From assembly GCF_002723955.1 (NCBI RefSeq), contig NZ_BEWN01000001.1:558001-622000 (forward strand): a stretch of 64,000 nt of DNA. Direction: 5' to 3'. A model generated the notes under the pieces. The model searched no databases, had not been told where the DNA came from, and was given only the letters and a program-made list of their open reading frames with translations. Below, piece by piece: positions 24,155-33,001 of this stretch (position 1 is the first letter of the stretch; every line of letters starts with the position of its first letter). The stretch is from Gluconobacter frateurii (GTDB lineage Bacteria > Pseudomonadota > Alphaproteobacteria > Acetobacterales > Acetobacteraceae). A program made the translations under genes and the position numbers.

Positions 24155-24193
24155 GATCCTTAAAGAACGAATAATTATAGTTCTTTAAGGATC
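24155..24193. terminator. 14-bp perfect inverted repeat after leuA
   Basis: GATCCTTAAAGAAC (24155-24168) and its exact complement (24180-24193) enclose an 11-nt AT-rich loop. It begins 19 bp after the leuA stop. A T-run does not follow, so it may be a stem that protects leuA mRNA or a weak terminator; a protein-binding palindrome before the permease is also possible. Confidence 0.5.
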
Positions 24194-24248
24194 TGGACAA
24201 AAATAACACGATTGATATTGTCGCCTTCTGAATTTGGAAGGGGCAGCT

Positions 24249-25016
24249 ATGCCGCATTCGTGGCTCTATACGGCGTCGGGTCTATTTGTAGGCTTTCTGG
24301 TAGGCATGACCGGAGTGGGGGGAGGGTCCCTCATGACGCCGCTGCTGATTCTGATTTTCGGCGCAAAACCTCAGTCTGCTGTCGGAACAGATCTTCTTTA
24401 CGCAGCCATTACAAAAATTGTTGGAACCGGGCTCAACCGTCATATGGGGGTTGTGAACTGGCGGATTGTCGGCTGGCAGATGGCCGGCAGTATTCCTGCC
24501 AGTCTGTTGTGCCTGCTGTTTCTGCATCATGAAGGTATGTCAGATTCTGCATCAAGACTGATCCGGATTGTTCTTGGGGTCGCGCTTCTTCTGACGGCAC
24601 CGGCCATTCTTCTGAAGCCGAAGCTGAGGAAATGGGCGGAAGGGCGTGTACCCTTGAGTGAGACGTCGGAAACGGTGCTGACGGTTTTGTTGGGCGTCCT
24701 TCTGGGGACGTTGGTGACATTGTCTTCAGTCGGAGCCGGAGCCGTTGGAATGGCGGCCCTGACAATGCTCTATCCGCGCCTGAATATGCGGACTCTCGTC
24801 GCAACTGATATTGCGCACGCCGTTCCGCTCACGCTGATTGCAGGTGGTGGGCATTGGCTGGAGGGGGCCGTTGATACGGCTGTTCTGATCGCGCTGCTTT
24901 TAGGGTCAATTCCAGGAATTATTCTGGGAACGCTTTGCGCGGGTAAACTGCATGAAGATACCCAGCGCTGGGTGCTGGGTATCCTTTTGGCTGTCATTGG
25001 CTTCCGGATGATCTGA
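24249..25016 (+). CDS. TauE/SafE family permease
   Basis: Integral membrane protein of 255 aa with about eight hydrophobic helices in two repeats. The family opener GLFVGFLVGMTGVGGGSLMTPLLI and the second-half counterpart LGTLVTLSSVGAGAVGMAALTMLYP are present. Relatives export sulfite, sulfoacetate or other organic anions. The ATG (MPHSW) with GGAAGGGG upstream was chosen over an upstream TTG. The substrate cannot be inferred; no sulfur genes lie next to it. Confidence 0.88.
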   Translation: MPHSWLYTASGLFVGFLVGMTGVGGGSLMTPLLILIFGAKPQSAVGTDLLYAAITKIVGTGLNRHMGVVNWRIVGWQMAGSIPASLLCLLFLHHEGMSDSASRLIRIVLGVALLLTAPAILLKPKLRKWAEGRVPLSETSETVLTVLLGVLLGTLVTLSSVGAGAVGMAALTMLYPRLNMRTLVATDIAHAVPLTLIAGGGHWLEGAVDTAVLIALLLGSIPGIILGTLCAGKLHEDTQRWVLGILLAVIGFRMI

Positions 25017-25038
25017 ACTCCGGAAGCCCTCAGGTTTT
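24999..25038 (+). terminator. hairpin at the end of the TauE gene
   Basis: GGCTTCCGG (24999-25007) pairs with CCGGAAGCC (25020-25028), followed by CTCAGG and TTTT. It overlaps the end of the permease gene and separates it from the convergent lipoprotein gene. Confidence 0.5.
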
Positions 25039-25504
25039 AGTAGCCGTAGTTGCTCTGCTGAGGATAACCGTTGTTGTAGCCCTGCGGCGGATATCCGTTC
25101 TGGCAGTTCGTGTTCGGTGGGCACTGATACTGCTGCTGTTGCGGATAGGTCGGGTACTGACCATTCTGCTGCGGGTACTGCGGGTATCCCTGTTGTGGAT
25201 ATGCACCCTGCTGGGGATATCCGTTCTGGTATCCGCCCTGCTGGTACCCCGGACGGTTCGGAGTTGTTACGGCGCCTGTGGCGGCACCAAGAGCACCACC
25301 CGCGAGTGCGCCGATCGCCGCGCCGCGACCGCCACCTGCAAGTGCGCCAATAGCCGCGCCCGTGCCGCCGCCAAGAAGGCCGCCACCGAGGGCTCGGGAG
25401 CCCGGATCATAATTTCCCTGACAGCCGCCAAGTGAAAGAACGGTCGCGAAGGCTCCCACCAGGGCCATTCCCCTGAGAGCGGGGCGGGCGATAACGGACC
25501 TCAT
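25037..25504 (-). CDS. glycine-zipper lipoprotein with YPQQ repeats
   Basis: A 155-aa envelope lipoprotein. The signal ends in a lipobox (LSLGGC). A glycine-zipper domain has GGGLLGGGTGAAIGALAGG followed by a near-repeat, then a low-complexity C-terminus of QQGYPQY/QNGYP repeats rich in Gln, Tyr and Pro. Glycine zippers pack into or against membranes (SlyB/OmpA-zipper-like families). It is followed upstream by a paralogue with the same zipper but no tail, separated by 45 bp. Confidence 0.72.
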   Translation of the reverse strand: MRSVIARPALRGMALVGAFATVLSLGGCQGNYDPGSRALGGGLLGGGTGAAIGALAGGGRGAAIGALAGGALGAATGAVTTPNRPGYQQGGYQNGYPQQGAYPQQGYPQYPQQNGQYPTYPQQQQYQCPPNTNCQNGYPPQGYNNGYPQQSNYGY

Positions 25505-25549
25505 GTCACAAATCCTTAGATATCATGGTCAACCGGTCTTGTATCAGAC

Positions 25550-25807
25550 TCAGTAGCCATTCCGTGAACGCTGGCTTGGCGTGGTTGCCGCGCCGACTGC
25601 AGCGCCTGTGCCGCCACCTGCCAGTGCGCCGATAGCTGCACCGCTACCGCCACCTGCAATTGCGCCCAGCGCTGCGCCTGCGCCTGCGCCGATCAGGGCG
25701 CCAGAGCCTGCACGGGCACCACTGTCGTACGGATTGCCACACCCGGCAAGAGCGGCTCCGCAAAGTGCCAGAGCAGCAAGAAGGCGTGGTGTCTTGGTGT
25801 TGGTCAT
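25550..25807 (-). CDS. glycine-zipper lipoprotein, 85 aa
   Basis: Short paralogue of the neighbouring protein. Signal with lipobox (ALAGC), then ALIGAGAGAALGAIAGGGSG and a GAAIGALAGG repeat, ending in a TTPSQRSRNGY tail. Length and composition fit small osmotically inducible or stress-linked envelope lipoproteins. It is the first gene of the leftward pair, whose promoter lies in the 296-bp gap before mreB. Confidence 0.7.
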   Translation of the reverse strand: MTNTKTPRLLAALALCGAALAGCGNPYDSGARAGSGALIGAGAGAALGAIAGGGSGAAIGALAGGGTGAAVGAATTPSQRSRNGY

Positions 25808-26028
25808 GTGTCCAGTCCTGTCGTGTGTTCCGTTCTTCGTTCATCTTTAAGAAAGGAAGAACGGATAATTCCATTTAGTGGTAACGCGGGAAACGTGACT
25901 GAAGGGTGGCAGGATTGAGGCGGGAGAAAATTTTTTTCCATGTCTGACAGGTGTGTGATGAAAAGTTGTTCCTGTTTGACGACATTATACTGCACGGAAC
26001 CCTTGCTGAACGGCGGCTGCACCGTTAA

Positions 26029-27153
<1,125 letters not shown>

Positions 27154-27169
27154 ACCCGGATTTTTCCCG

Positions 27170-28102
27170 GTGTTTTCCATCCACACCCGGCAGGTGCTTG
27201 CGAGAGCGGCCCTGCCTGTCCTGATCCTGCTGGCTGTGGCGCTGGTGCTGCTCGGGCTGGTCCGGCGACCGGTAGTGGATGGGGTGCGTCTGAGGGCTAC
27301 GGATATTCTTGCCCCAGCCTATCAGGCGCTTGTGTACCCGCAGATGCGTGTTCAGGAGTGGCTGGTCGATCTCCGGGGCGCGACAGATCTCGCCAAGGAA
27401 AATGCCCGTCTGCGCGATGAGAACCGTGCCCTACGGCACTGGTATGATGTGGCAGTGGCATTAGCCGCCGAAAATGGGCGTTTGAAAAACAGTCTGCACT
27501 GGATTCCGGAAAGCGCTCCACAATATGTGACGGGGCGCGTGACTCGTGATGATGGGGGACCTTACTCCCGTGCCGTTCTGCTGGATGTCGGAAGCGGTCA
27601 TCAGGTGCATACGGGCGATGTTGCACTCGACTCGGCCGGTCTTCTAGGGCGTGTAACGGAGATTGGGCCGCATACCGTGCGTGTTCTGTTGATCAATGAT
27701 GACGCCAGCCGTATCCCCGTCACCCTCGCGGCGTCTCGTGGGGACGCCATCATGGCTGGCGACGATACGGATACTCCGCGTCTGATTTATTACCCGCAGG
27801 ATCATCATCCTATTGAGGGAGAGCGCGTCGAAACGCGTGGTCAGAGCGCCATGCCGGCCGGTCTGCCGATCGGTACTGTGCATTATCTGGCGCCTAATCG
27901 ACCCGTTGTAATGCCGGACGCCGATTTGCGGCGGTTGGATATCGTTCGTGTATTTGATTACGGAGACGATGGCGGACAGGCGCCGGATGCACCAGGCCGG
28001 GTGAAGGTACGGCGTCCCACGGCCGAACCAACTCTACCTGGCGGATTGCCTTTTCCGAGACTTCCTGGGCTGCCGGAGAGTTTAGGGAAGGGAGGGCAAT
28101 AA
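27170..28102 (+). CDS. mreC: rod-shape-determining protein
   Basis: Bitopic periplasmic organiser of the elongasome, 310 aa. One N-terminal membrane helix (LPVLILLAVALVLLGL), a coiled coil (about 75-105, with AKENARLRDENRALR) and the MreC beta domain with GHQVHTGDVALDSAGLLGRV and VLLINDDASRIPV. The C-terminus is Pro-rich. The start is GTG, 16 bp after mreB. It binds PBP2 and MreD. Confidence 0.92.
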   Translation: MFSIHTRQVLARAALPVLILLAVALVLLGLVRRPVVDGVRLRATDILAPAYQALVYPQMRVQEWLVDLRGATDLAKENARLRDENRALRHWYDVAVALAAENGRLKNSLHWIPESAPQYVTGRVTRDDGGPYSRAVLLDVGSGHQVHTGDVALDSAGLLGRVTEIGPHTVRVLLINDDASRIPVTLAASRGDAIMAGDDTDTPRLIYYPQDHHPIEGERVETRGQSAMPAGLPIGTVHYLAPNRPVVMPDADLRRLDIVRVFDYGDDGGQAPDAPGRVKVRRPTAEPTLPGGLPFPRLPGLPESLGKGGQ

Positions 28103-28105
28103 GTT

Positions 28106-28672
28106 ATGGTTGCCGAGAACTCTACGCCCCACCTGCACTCCGCTGTTGAACCGAGGCAAACACTGCGTCGGCGTCTGGACATCTTGGCGCGGGCTGCGAT
28201 GCCTTCGCTGTTTATTGTTCTGGTTGCAGTCCTGCTTTCTGCCCCATTCGGTATTCCGGGACAGCCTGAGCTGCAGTTCGGAATTGCCATGTGCACAGTC
28301 TGGTTCTGGGCGTTCAGTCGGCCCAAATCCATGCCAGCCTGGGCGGTCTTTCTCTGTGGACTGAGTGTAGAACTTTTCAGTTTCGGGCCGCCTGGCGCAG
28401 TTCTTTTGTCCCTGCTGGTCATTTATGGCGTCGCCCATCACTGGCGATACGGCTTGTCCCGTCTAGGATTTGTGTCCTGCTGGCTAATTTTCAGCTTTTT
28501 TGCGGCGCTGGCATCCTTTTTTCAGTGGGCTCTCGTCTGCGTCCATGCATTTGCGCTATTATCTCCCGCGCCGGGCCTCTTTCAGGCTGCGCTGACTATC
28601 GGTATCTATCCCAGTCTGACTGCGTTGTTTGTCTGGGGTCGCCGCACGTTTGCCAATCCCGATCAGGCCTGA
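28106..28672 (+). CDS. mreD: rod-shape-determining membrane protein
   Basis: A 188-aa protein with five to six hydrophobic helices starting at about residue 35, in the position and size of MreD. Sequence is poorly conserved, as usual for this family. A cytoplasmic N-terminus of about 30 polar residues is longer than in E. coli. It starts 3 bp after mreC, so translation is coupled, and a 64-bp gap with inverted GCGCGTTTCGCGC-type sequence precedes mrdA. Confidence 0.82.
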   Translation: MVAENSTPHLHSAVEPRQTLRRRLDILARAAMPSLFIVLVAVLLSAPFGIPGQPELQFGIAMCTVWFWAFSRPKSMPAWAVFLCGLSVELFSFGPPGAVLLSLLVIYGVAHHWRYGLSRLGFVSCWLIFSFFAALASFFQWALVCVHAFALLSPAPGLFQAALTIGIYPSLTALFVWGRRTFANPDQA

Positions 28673-28736
28673 CGGCGCATTTTTCGCGCGTTTCGCGCAA
28701 AACGCCGCTTCTCTCCGGACTTGAACGCCAGACCTG

Positions 28737-30662
28737 ATGTCTTCCAGAAAACGCCCTTTTCGGTCCCTGCTGCGCTCACGACGCCAGGAAGCGCCCGTGC
28801 GCTCCGGTCGGGGTGTTTTCACGCGTCGTGCGCTGGTGGTGATGGCTGTGCAGGCTGGTGTTCTCGGTGCCTTAGGGCGACGGCTCTATAATATTCAGAC
28901 GCTCGAGGGCGATCATCTGCGGCAGCTTGCAGAGCGCAACCGGACCAGTAAGCGCCTTCTGGCTCCGGCTCGCGGGACAATTCATGACCGGTTCGGAACA
29001 GCGCTTGCTGATAATAAGGTGAGCTGGCGCGCGCTGCTGATGCCGGAGGAAACGACGGATATTACCGCCGTTATTGAACGGTTCTCGCAGATTGTTCCCT
29101 TGGATGAGCATGATCGTGCCAGGATCGAGCGGGACCTGAAGCACGTTCATAAATATGTCCCGGTTACGCTGCATGAGTTTCTTTCGTGGGACGATATGGC
29201 GCGGATCGAGCTGAATGCACCGTCTCTCCCAGGTGTGCTGGTCGATGTCGGTTCGACCCGGCTGTATCCTTTCCAGGAACTGACGGCTCATATTGTCGGG
29301 TATGTTGCTCCGCCAAATGAAGACGATGTTGCCAAGGATACGACGCTGTCCCTGCCGGGAATGCGCGTCGGGCGTGCGGGGATCGAACAGACGCAGGAAT
29401 CTCTCCTGCGGGGTGATCCGGGCTCTGTGGAAATGGAAGTCAATGCGCTGGGCCGCGTTATTGGCGAAATTGACCGCGTGGAAGGGCAACAAGGCGAAGG
29501 CGTTCGTCTGACACTGGATGTGGGTTTACAAGCCAAGGTTCTGGAACGTCTGGGAGACCGGGTCGCGAGTTCAGTGGTCATGGATTGCCGGAATGGCGAA
29601 GTGCTGGCGATGGTCAGCACGCCGTCCTTTGATCCCTCGCTGTTTGATTCCGGTGTCAGTCATGCCCAGTGGAATGAATGGGCGAATGATCCGCGTACTC
29701 CGTTAGTAGATAAGGCTGTCTCGGGCCTCTATCCACCTGGCTCGACCTTTAAGCCTGCTGTGGCACTGGGAGCATTGAAGTCAGGCGCGCTCACGCCTCA
29801 GGACAGGTTCAACTGTCCCGGATATTTCGACATGGGCGGCGTGCGGTTTCACTGCTGGAACCGCTGGGGGCATGGCATGATCAACATGCGCGATGCCCTG
29901 AAATATTCCTGTGACGTGTATTTCTACGAGGCTGCACGCCGATGCGGCATGGACCCGATCAAGGCGGTCGGTAACTCCATGGGGTTGGGCGTAAAGCTTG
30001 ATATCGAGTTGCCGCATGTTCGGGCAGGCGTGATCCCTACGCCAGAATGGCGTCAGCAGCACGGTTTTCACTGGAATGGTGGTGATACCGTTAATGCGGG
30101 CATCGGCCAAGGCTTCGTGCAGGTTACCCCCCTGGCATTGGCCACTTACGTTTCCCGCATTGCATCAGGGCGTAATGTGCAGCCCCATCTGATCCGGGCT
30201 ACAAACGACCAGGTCTCAAGCCTTGCATCCTTGGATACAGTTCCCGCGCTTGAAATTCCGCAGGAGCATCTGGGTGTGGTCCGGGCCGGAATGTTTGCCG
30301 TTGTAAACGAGCCGCACGGAACTGCCCCCAAGGCCAGACTGGATCTGCCGGACGTGCAGATGGCCGGGAAAACCGGGTCGGCACAGGTTCGGCGTGTGTC
30401 GCGGGCGCTACGTGAATCCGGGCATTTCAACTCGATGAACCTGCCTTGGGAATATCGTCCGCATGCGCTGTTTATCTGTTTTGCGCCCTATGATGACCCA
30501 CGATACGCGGTTTCTGTCGTTGTGGAGCATGGCAACGCAGGCGCAGACGAGGCGGCACCTCTTGCCAAGCAGATCATGACCGATACGCTTCTGCGGGATC
30601 CCTCCAATCAGTCCAGACCACCAGGACAGACGGTTGCGCAAGGGGAGCCGGAGCAGGGATGA
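28737..30662 (+). CDS. mrdA: penicillin-binding protein 2
   Basis: Elongation transpeptidase that cross-links lateral-wall peptidoglycan, 641 aa. A basic cytoplasmic tail, one membrane helix (about 30-50), the pedestal domain from RNRTSKRLLAPARGTI, then the transpeptidase domain with nucleophile S336 in STFK, SCD at 391-393 (SxN motif, Asp as in E. coli PBP2) and K545 in KTGSAQ. All catalytic residues are present. Its stop overlaps the rodA start by 4 bp, matching their one-to-one complex. Confidence 0.96.
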   Translation: MSSRKRPFRSLLRSRRQEAPVRSGRGVFTRRALVVMAVQAGVLGALGRRLYNIQTLEGDHLRQLAERNRTSKRLLAPARGTIHDRFGTALADNKVSWRALLMPEETTDITAVIERFSQIVPLDEHDRARIERDLKHVHKYVPVTLHEFLSWDDMARIELNAPSLPGVLVDVGSTRLYPFQELTAHIVGYVAPPNEDDVAKDTTLSLPGMRVGRAGIEQTQESLLRGDPGSVEMEVNALGRVIGEIDRVEGQQGEGVRLTLDVGLQAKVLERLGDRVASSVVMDCRNGEVLAMVSTPSFDPSLFDSGVSHAQWNEWANDPRTPLVDKAVSGLYPPGSTFKPAVALGALKSGALTPQDRFNCPGYFDMGGVRFHCWNRWGHGMINMRDALKYSCDVYFYEAARRCGMDPIKAVGNSMGLGVKLDIELPHVRAGVIPTPEWRQQHGFHWNGGDTVNAGIGQGFVQVTPLALATYVSRIASGRNVQPHLIRATNDQVSSLASLDTVPALEIPQEHLGVVRAGMFAVVNEPHGTAPKARLDLPDVQMAGKTGSAQVRRVSRALRESGHFNSMNLPWEYRPHALFICFAPYDDPRYAVSVVVEHGNAGADEAAPLAKQIMTDTLLRDPSNQSRPPGQTVAQGEPEQG

Positions 30663-31846
30663 GGGGCGGTGTCGTGAATGCATTCGGTTTTCTGAAGTCT
30701 GACAAGCGCCTGTTGCGGGCTGAGCCGGATTTCCGTCCGATGGCGCGGCTGCTTCAGGTGAACTGGCTGTACGTCCTGCTGGTCTGTCTGCTCGCTGGCG
30801 TTGGTTATATCGCGCTTTATTCGGCGGGAGGTGGTTCGGCGAAACCGTTTGCCGGGCCGCAGATGGTCCGCTTCGGCTTTGGGCTTGTGATGATGATCGC
30901 CGTTGCGCTTGTCAGCCCGCGGATCCTCCGGATGCTGTCCGTCCCGATTTATCTTCTCTCCATTGCCCTGCTCGTCCTCGTGCTGCGGATGGGACATGTG
31001 GGAAAGGGAGCCGAGCGGTGGATCAATCTGGCGGGGATGCAATTTCAGCCTTCTGAATTTGCCAAAATCGGCCTGGTTCTGATGCTGGCGACGTGGTTTC
31101 ACAGGATTGGAAACGAGCGGATGGGTAATCCGCTACGTCTCGTTATCCCAGCCATCCTCACGCTGCTGCCTGTGGTTCTGGTGCTCAAGGAGCCGAATCT
31201 CGGTACGGCGACCATTATTGGCGTTATCGGGGCTACGCTGTTTTTCGCGGCTGGAATGCGGCTGTGGCAGATCGTTCTTCTGATAGCGCCCATCCCGTTT
31301 CTGGGGAAGGTCATTTACGGCCATCTGCATGACTACCAGAAGGCCCGCATCGATACTTTTTTGCATCCCGAACATGATCCGCTTGGCGCGGGTTACAACA
31401 TCATCCAGTCCAAGATCGCCTTGGGCTCTGGTGGTATGTGGGGCGAAGGATATTTGCATGGCAGTCAGGGCCAGCTGAACTTCCTGCCGGAAAAGCAGAC
31501 GGACTTCATTTTTACCATGATCGGTGAGGAATGGGGTTTTGCGGGCGGTATAGCCGTCATCGGGTTGCTGACGGTTCTGACGCTGGGTGCCACGCTGATT
31601 GCCATGCGGAGCCGCAATCAGTTCGGGCGACTGCTCGGGCTCGGCATCGCAATGGATTTTTTCCTGTACTGCGCCGTCAATCTGTCGATGGTGATGGGGG
31701 CCATTCCGGTAGGCGGTGTGCCGCTGCCGCTGATTTCCTATGGCGGCTCAGCCATGTTGACGATGATGTTCGGCTTTGGGCTTCTGATGTCAGCCTGGGT
31801 CCATCGCAACGAGCGGGACCCAGGCTTTGAAGACGAAGACGATTGA
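30659..31846 (+). CDS. rodA: SEDS peptidoglycan glycosyltransferase
   Basis: Lipid II polymerase partner of PBP2, 395 aa with about ten membrane helices. The family segments are present: KGAERWINL, QPSEFAKIGLVL, KEPNLGTA, the long periplasmic loop with the catalytic-type Asp in the QKARIDTF / LHPEHDPLGAGYN region, SKIALGSGG, LPEKQTDFIF and the final GGSAMLTMM. The ATG overlaps the mrdA stop. It closes the mre operon. Confidence 0.95.
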   Translation: MRGGVVNAFGFLKSDKRLLRAEPDFRPMARLLQVNWLYVLLVCLLAGVGYIALYSAGGGSAKPFAGPQMVRFGFGLVMMIAVALVSPRILRMLSVPIYLLSIALLVLVLRMGHVGKGAERWINLAGMQFQPSEFAKIGLVLMLATWFHRIGNERMGNPLRLVIPAILTLLPVVLVLKEPNLGTATIIGVIGATLFFAAGMRLWQIVLLIAPIPFLGKVIYGHLHDYQKARIDTFLHPEHDPLGAGYNIIQSKIALGSGGMWGEGYLHGSQGQLNFLPEKQTDFIFTMIGEEWGFAGGIAVIGLLTVLTLGATLIAMRSRNQFGRLLGLGIAMDFFLYCAVNLSMVMGAIPVGGVPLPLISYGGSAMLTMMFGFGLLMSAWVHRNERDPGFEDEDD

Positions 31847-31850
31847 TCCC

Positions 31851-32891
31851 TTACAGTTCCAGGAGAACCTTGGAAGAGCTTTTGCGGTCCAGCGAGGCGT
31901 CGAAAGCGTCTTTGTACTGAGCCAGCGGAAAGCTGTGGGTGATAAGGCCGTCCGCAATCCAGGGATTGTCCGCAAGGATTTTCAGCGCCTCTGCGAACTC
32001 TTCATCAAAGCGGAACGTCCCCCGATAGTCGATTTCCCGCGCGATAATCTGTCCCAGAGGGGCTGGCACATCGCCCGGTGGGAAAATTCCGACTTGCACG
32101 AGGATGCCGCCTTTCTGCGTGCGCGTGATGGCAGTGGGAAGGGCAGGTATGACGCCTGTTGCTTCGAAAACGATTTCGTATTCCCGATCGTGACTGTCGC
32201 GGCCGGTGTTCACTGTGGCAGTTGCCCCCAGTTTGACGGCGATATCCAGTGCAAAGTCTTGCAAATCGGTTGCCACGATCTCCGCCGCCCCGGCCACTTT
32301 AAGTCCGGCAACAATCAAGGCGCCAATTGGGCCGGCTCCCTGAACCATGATGCGTTTACCCTTAACGTCGCCGGCGCGAGCAATCGCATGGAGAGCGACG
32401 GAGAAAGGCTCGGCAAGGCTGGCGCGTTTCACATCCAGGCCTGAAGGCAGCGGATAAAGCTGGGATGTTTCGACAACCATATCCCGCCGGAAACCGCCAT
32501 CCGTATGCGGAAGGAACGCTGCACTCCCAAAAAAGCGCATGTGCCGGCATAGATGTTTCGACCCACGCTCGCATTCAGGGCAGTGCCCACACGGGCGAGC
32601 CGGATGGATGGCGACAGCGTCCCCGATCCTGAAACGTGTTTCGTCCGGGCTGACAGCTTCCACAATTCCGGAAACCTCGTGGCCAAGAATCATCGGCTCC
32701 CGCAGAACGGATGCTCCCGCGCCGCCATGCAGGAAGTAATGCATGTCCGACCCGCAGATCCCACCCCAGGCTGGACGTACCAGCACCTGACCCACCTTAA
32801 GCGGCGGGACGGCAACGGTCTCTAAACGCAGATCACCCTTTTCATGAATAACCAGAGCTTCGGTCGTCTGAGGAGCAGAAAGGCCGGGCAT
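31851..32891 (-). CDS. zinc alcohol dehydrogenase, L-idonate 5-dehydrogenase-like
   Basis: Medium-chain zinc dehydrogenase of 346 aa. Catalytic zinc ligands lie in GGICGSD and GHEVSG, the structural zinc in CGHCPECERGSKHLC, and the Rossmann motif is GAGPIGAL followed by ATDL, whose Asp favours NAD. Overall pattern (HYFLHGGAGASVLREPM) fits L-idonate 5-dehydrogenase, which interconverts L-idonate and 5-ketogluconate, a reaction typical of acetic acid bacteria. Other polyol substrates such as xylitol remain possible. It ends 4 bp from the convergent rodA stop. Confidence 0.82.
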   Translation of the reverse strand: MPGLSAPQTTEALVIHEKGDLRLETVAVPPLKVGQVLVRPAWGGICGSDMHYFLHGGAGASVLREPMILGHEVSGIVEAVSPDETRFRIGDAVAIHPARPCGHCPECERGSKHLCRHMRFFGSAAFLPHTDGGFRRDMVVETSQLYPLPSGLDVKRASLAEPFSVALHAIARAGDVKGKRIMVQGAGPIGALIVAGLKVAGAAEIVATDLQDFALDIAVKLGATATVNTGRDSHDREYEIVFEATGVIPALPTAITRTQKGGILVQVGIFPPGDVPAPLGQIIAREIDYRGTFRFDEEFAEALKILADNPWIADGLITHSFPLAQYKDAFDASLDRKSSSKVLLEL

Positions 32892-33001
32892 GGCTTTGCC
32901 TCTTTCATCTGAGCACCGTGAATGATGTCACTCAGATATGGCTGATCTTGCGCGCTAAAGGCAGTCACATTTGGGCGACGCGGATAGCCTTAGCTATTCG
33001 T

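Noticed and set aside
25060-25260. Short periodic repeats that could suggest a CRISPR array
   Set aside because: The periodicity encodes Gln/Tyr/Pro repeats in frame within a lipoprotein. There are no unique spacers of constant length and no cas genes.
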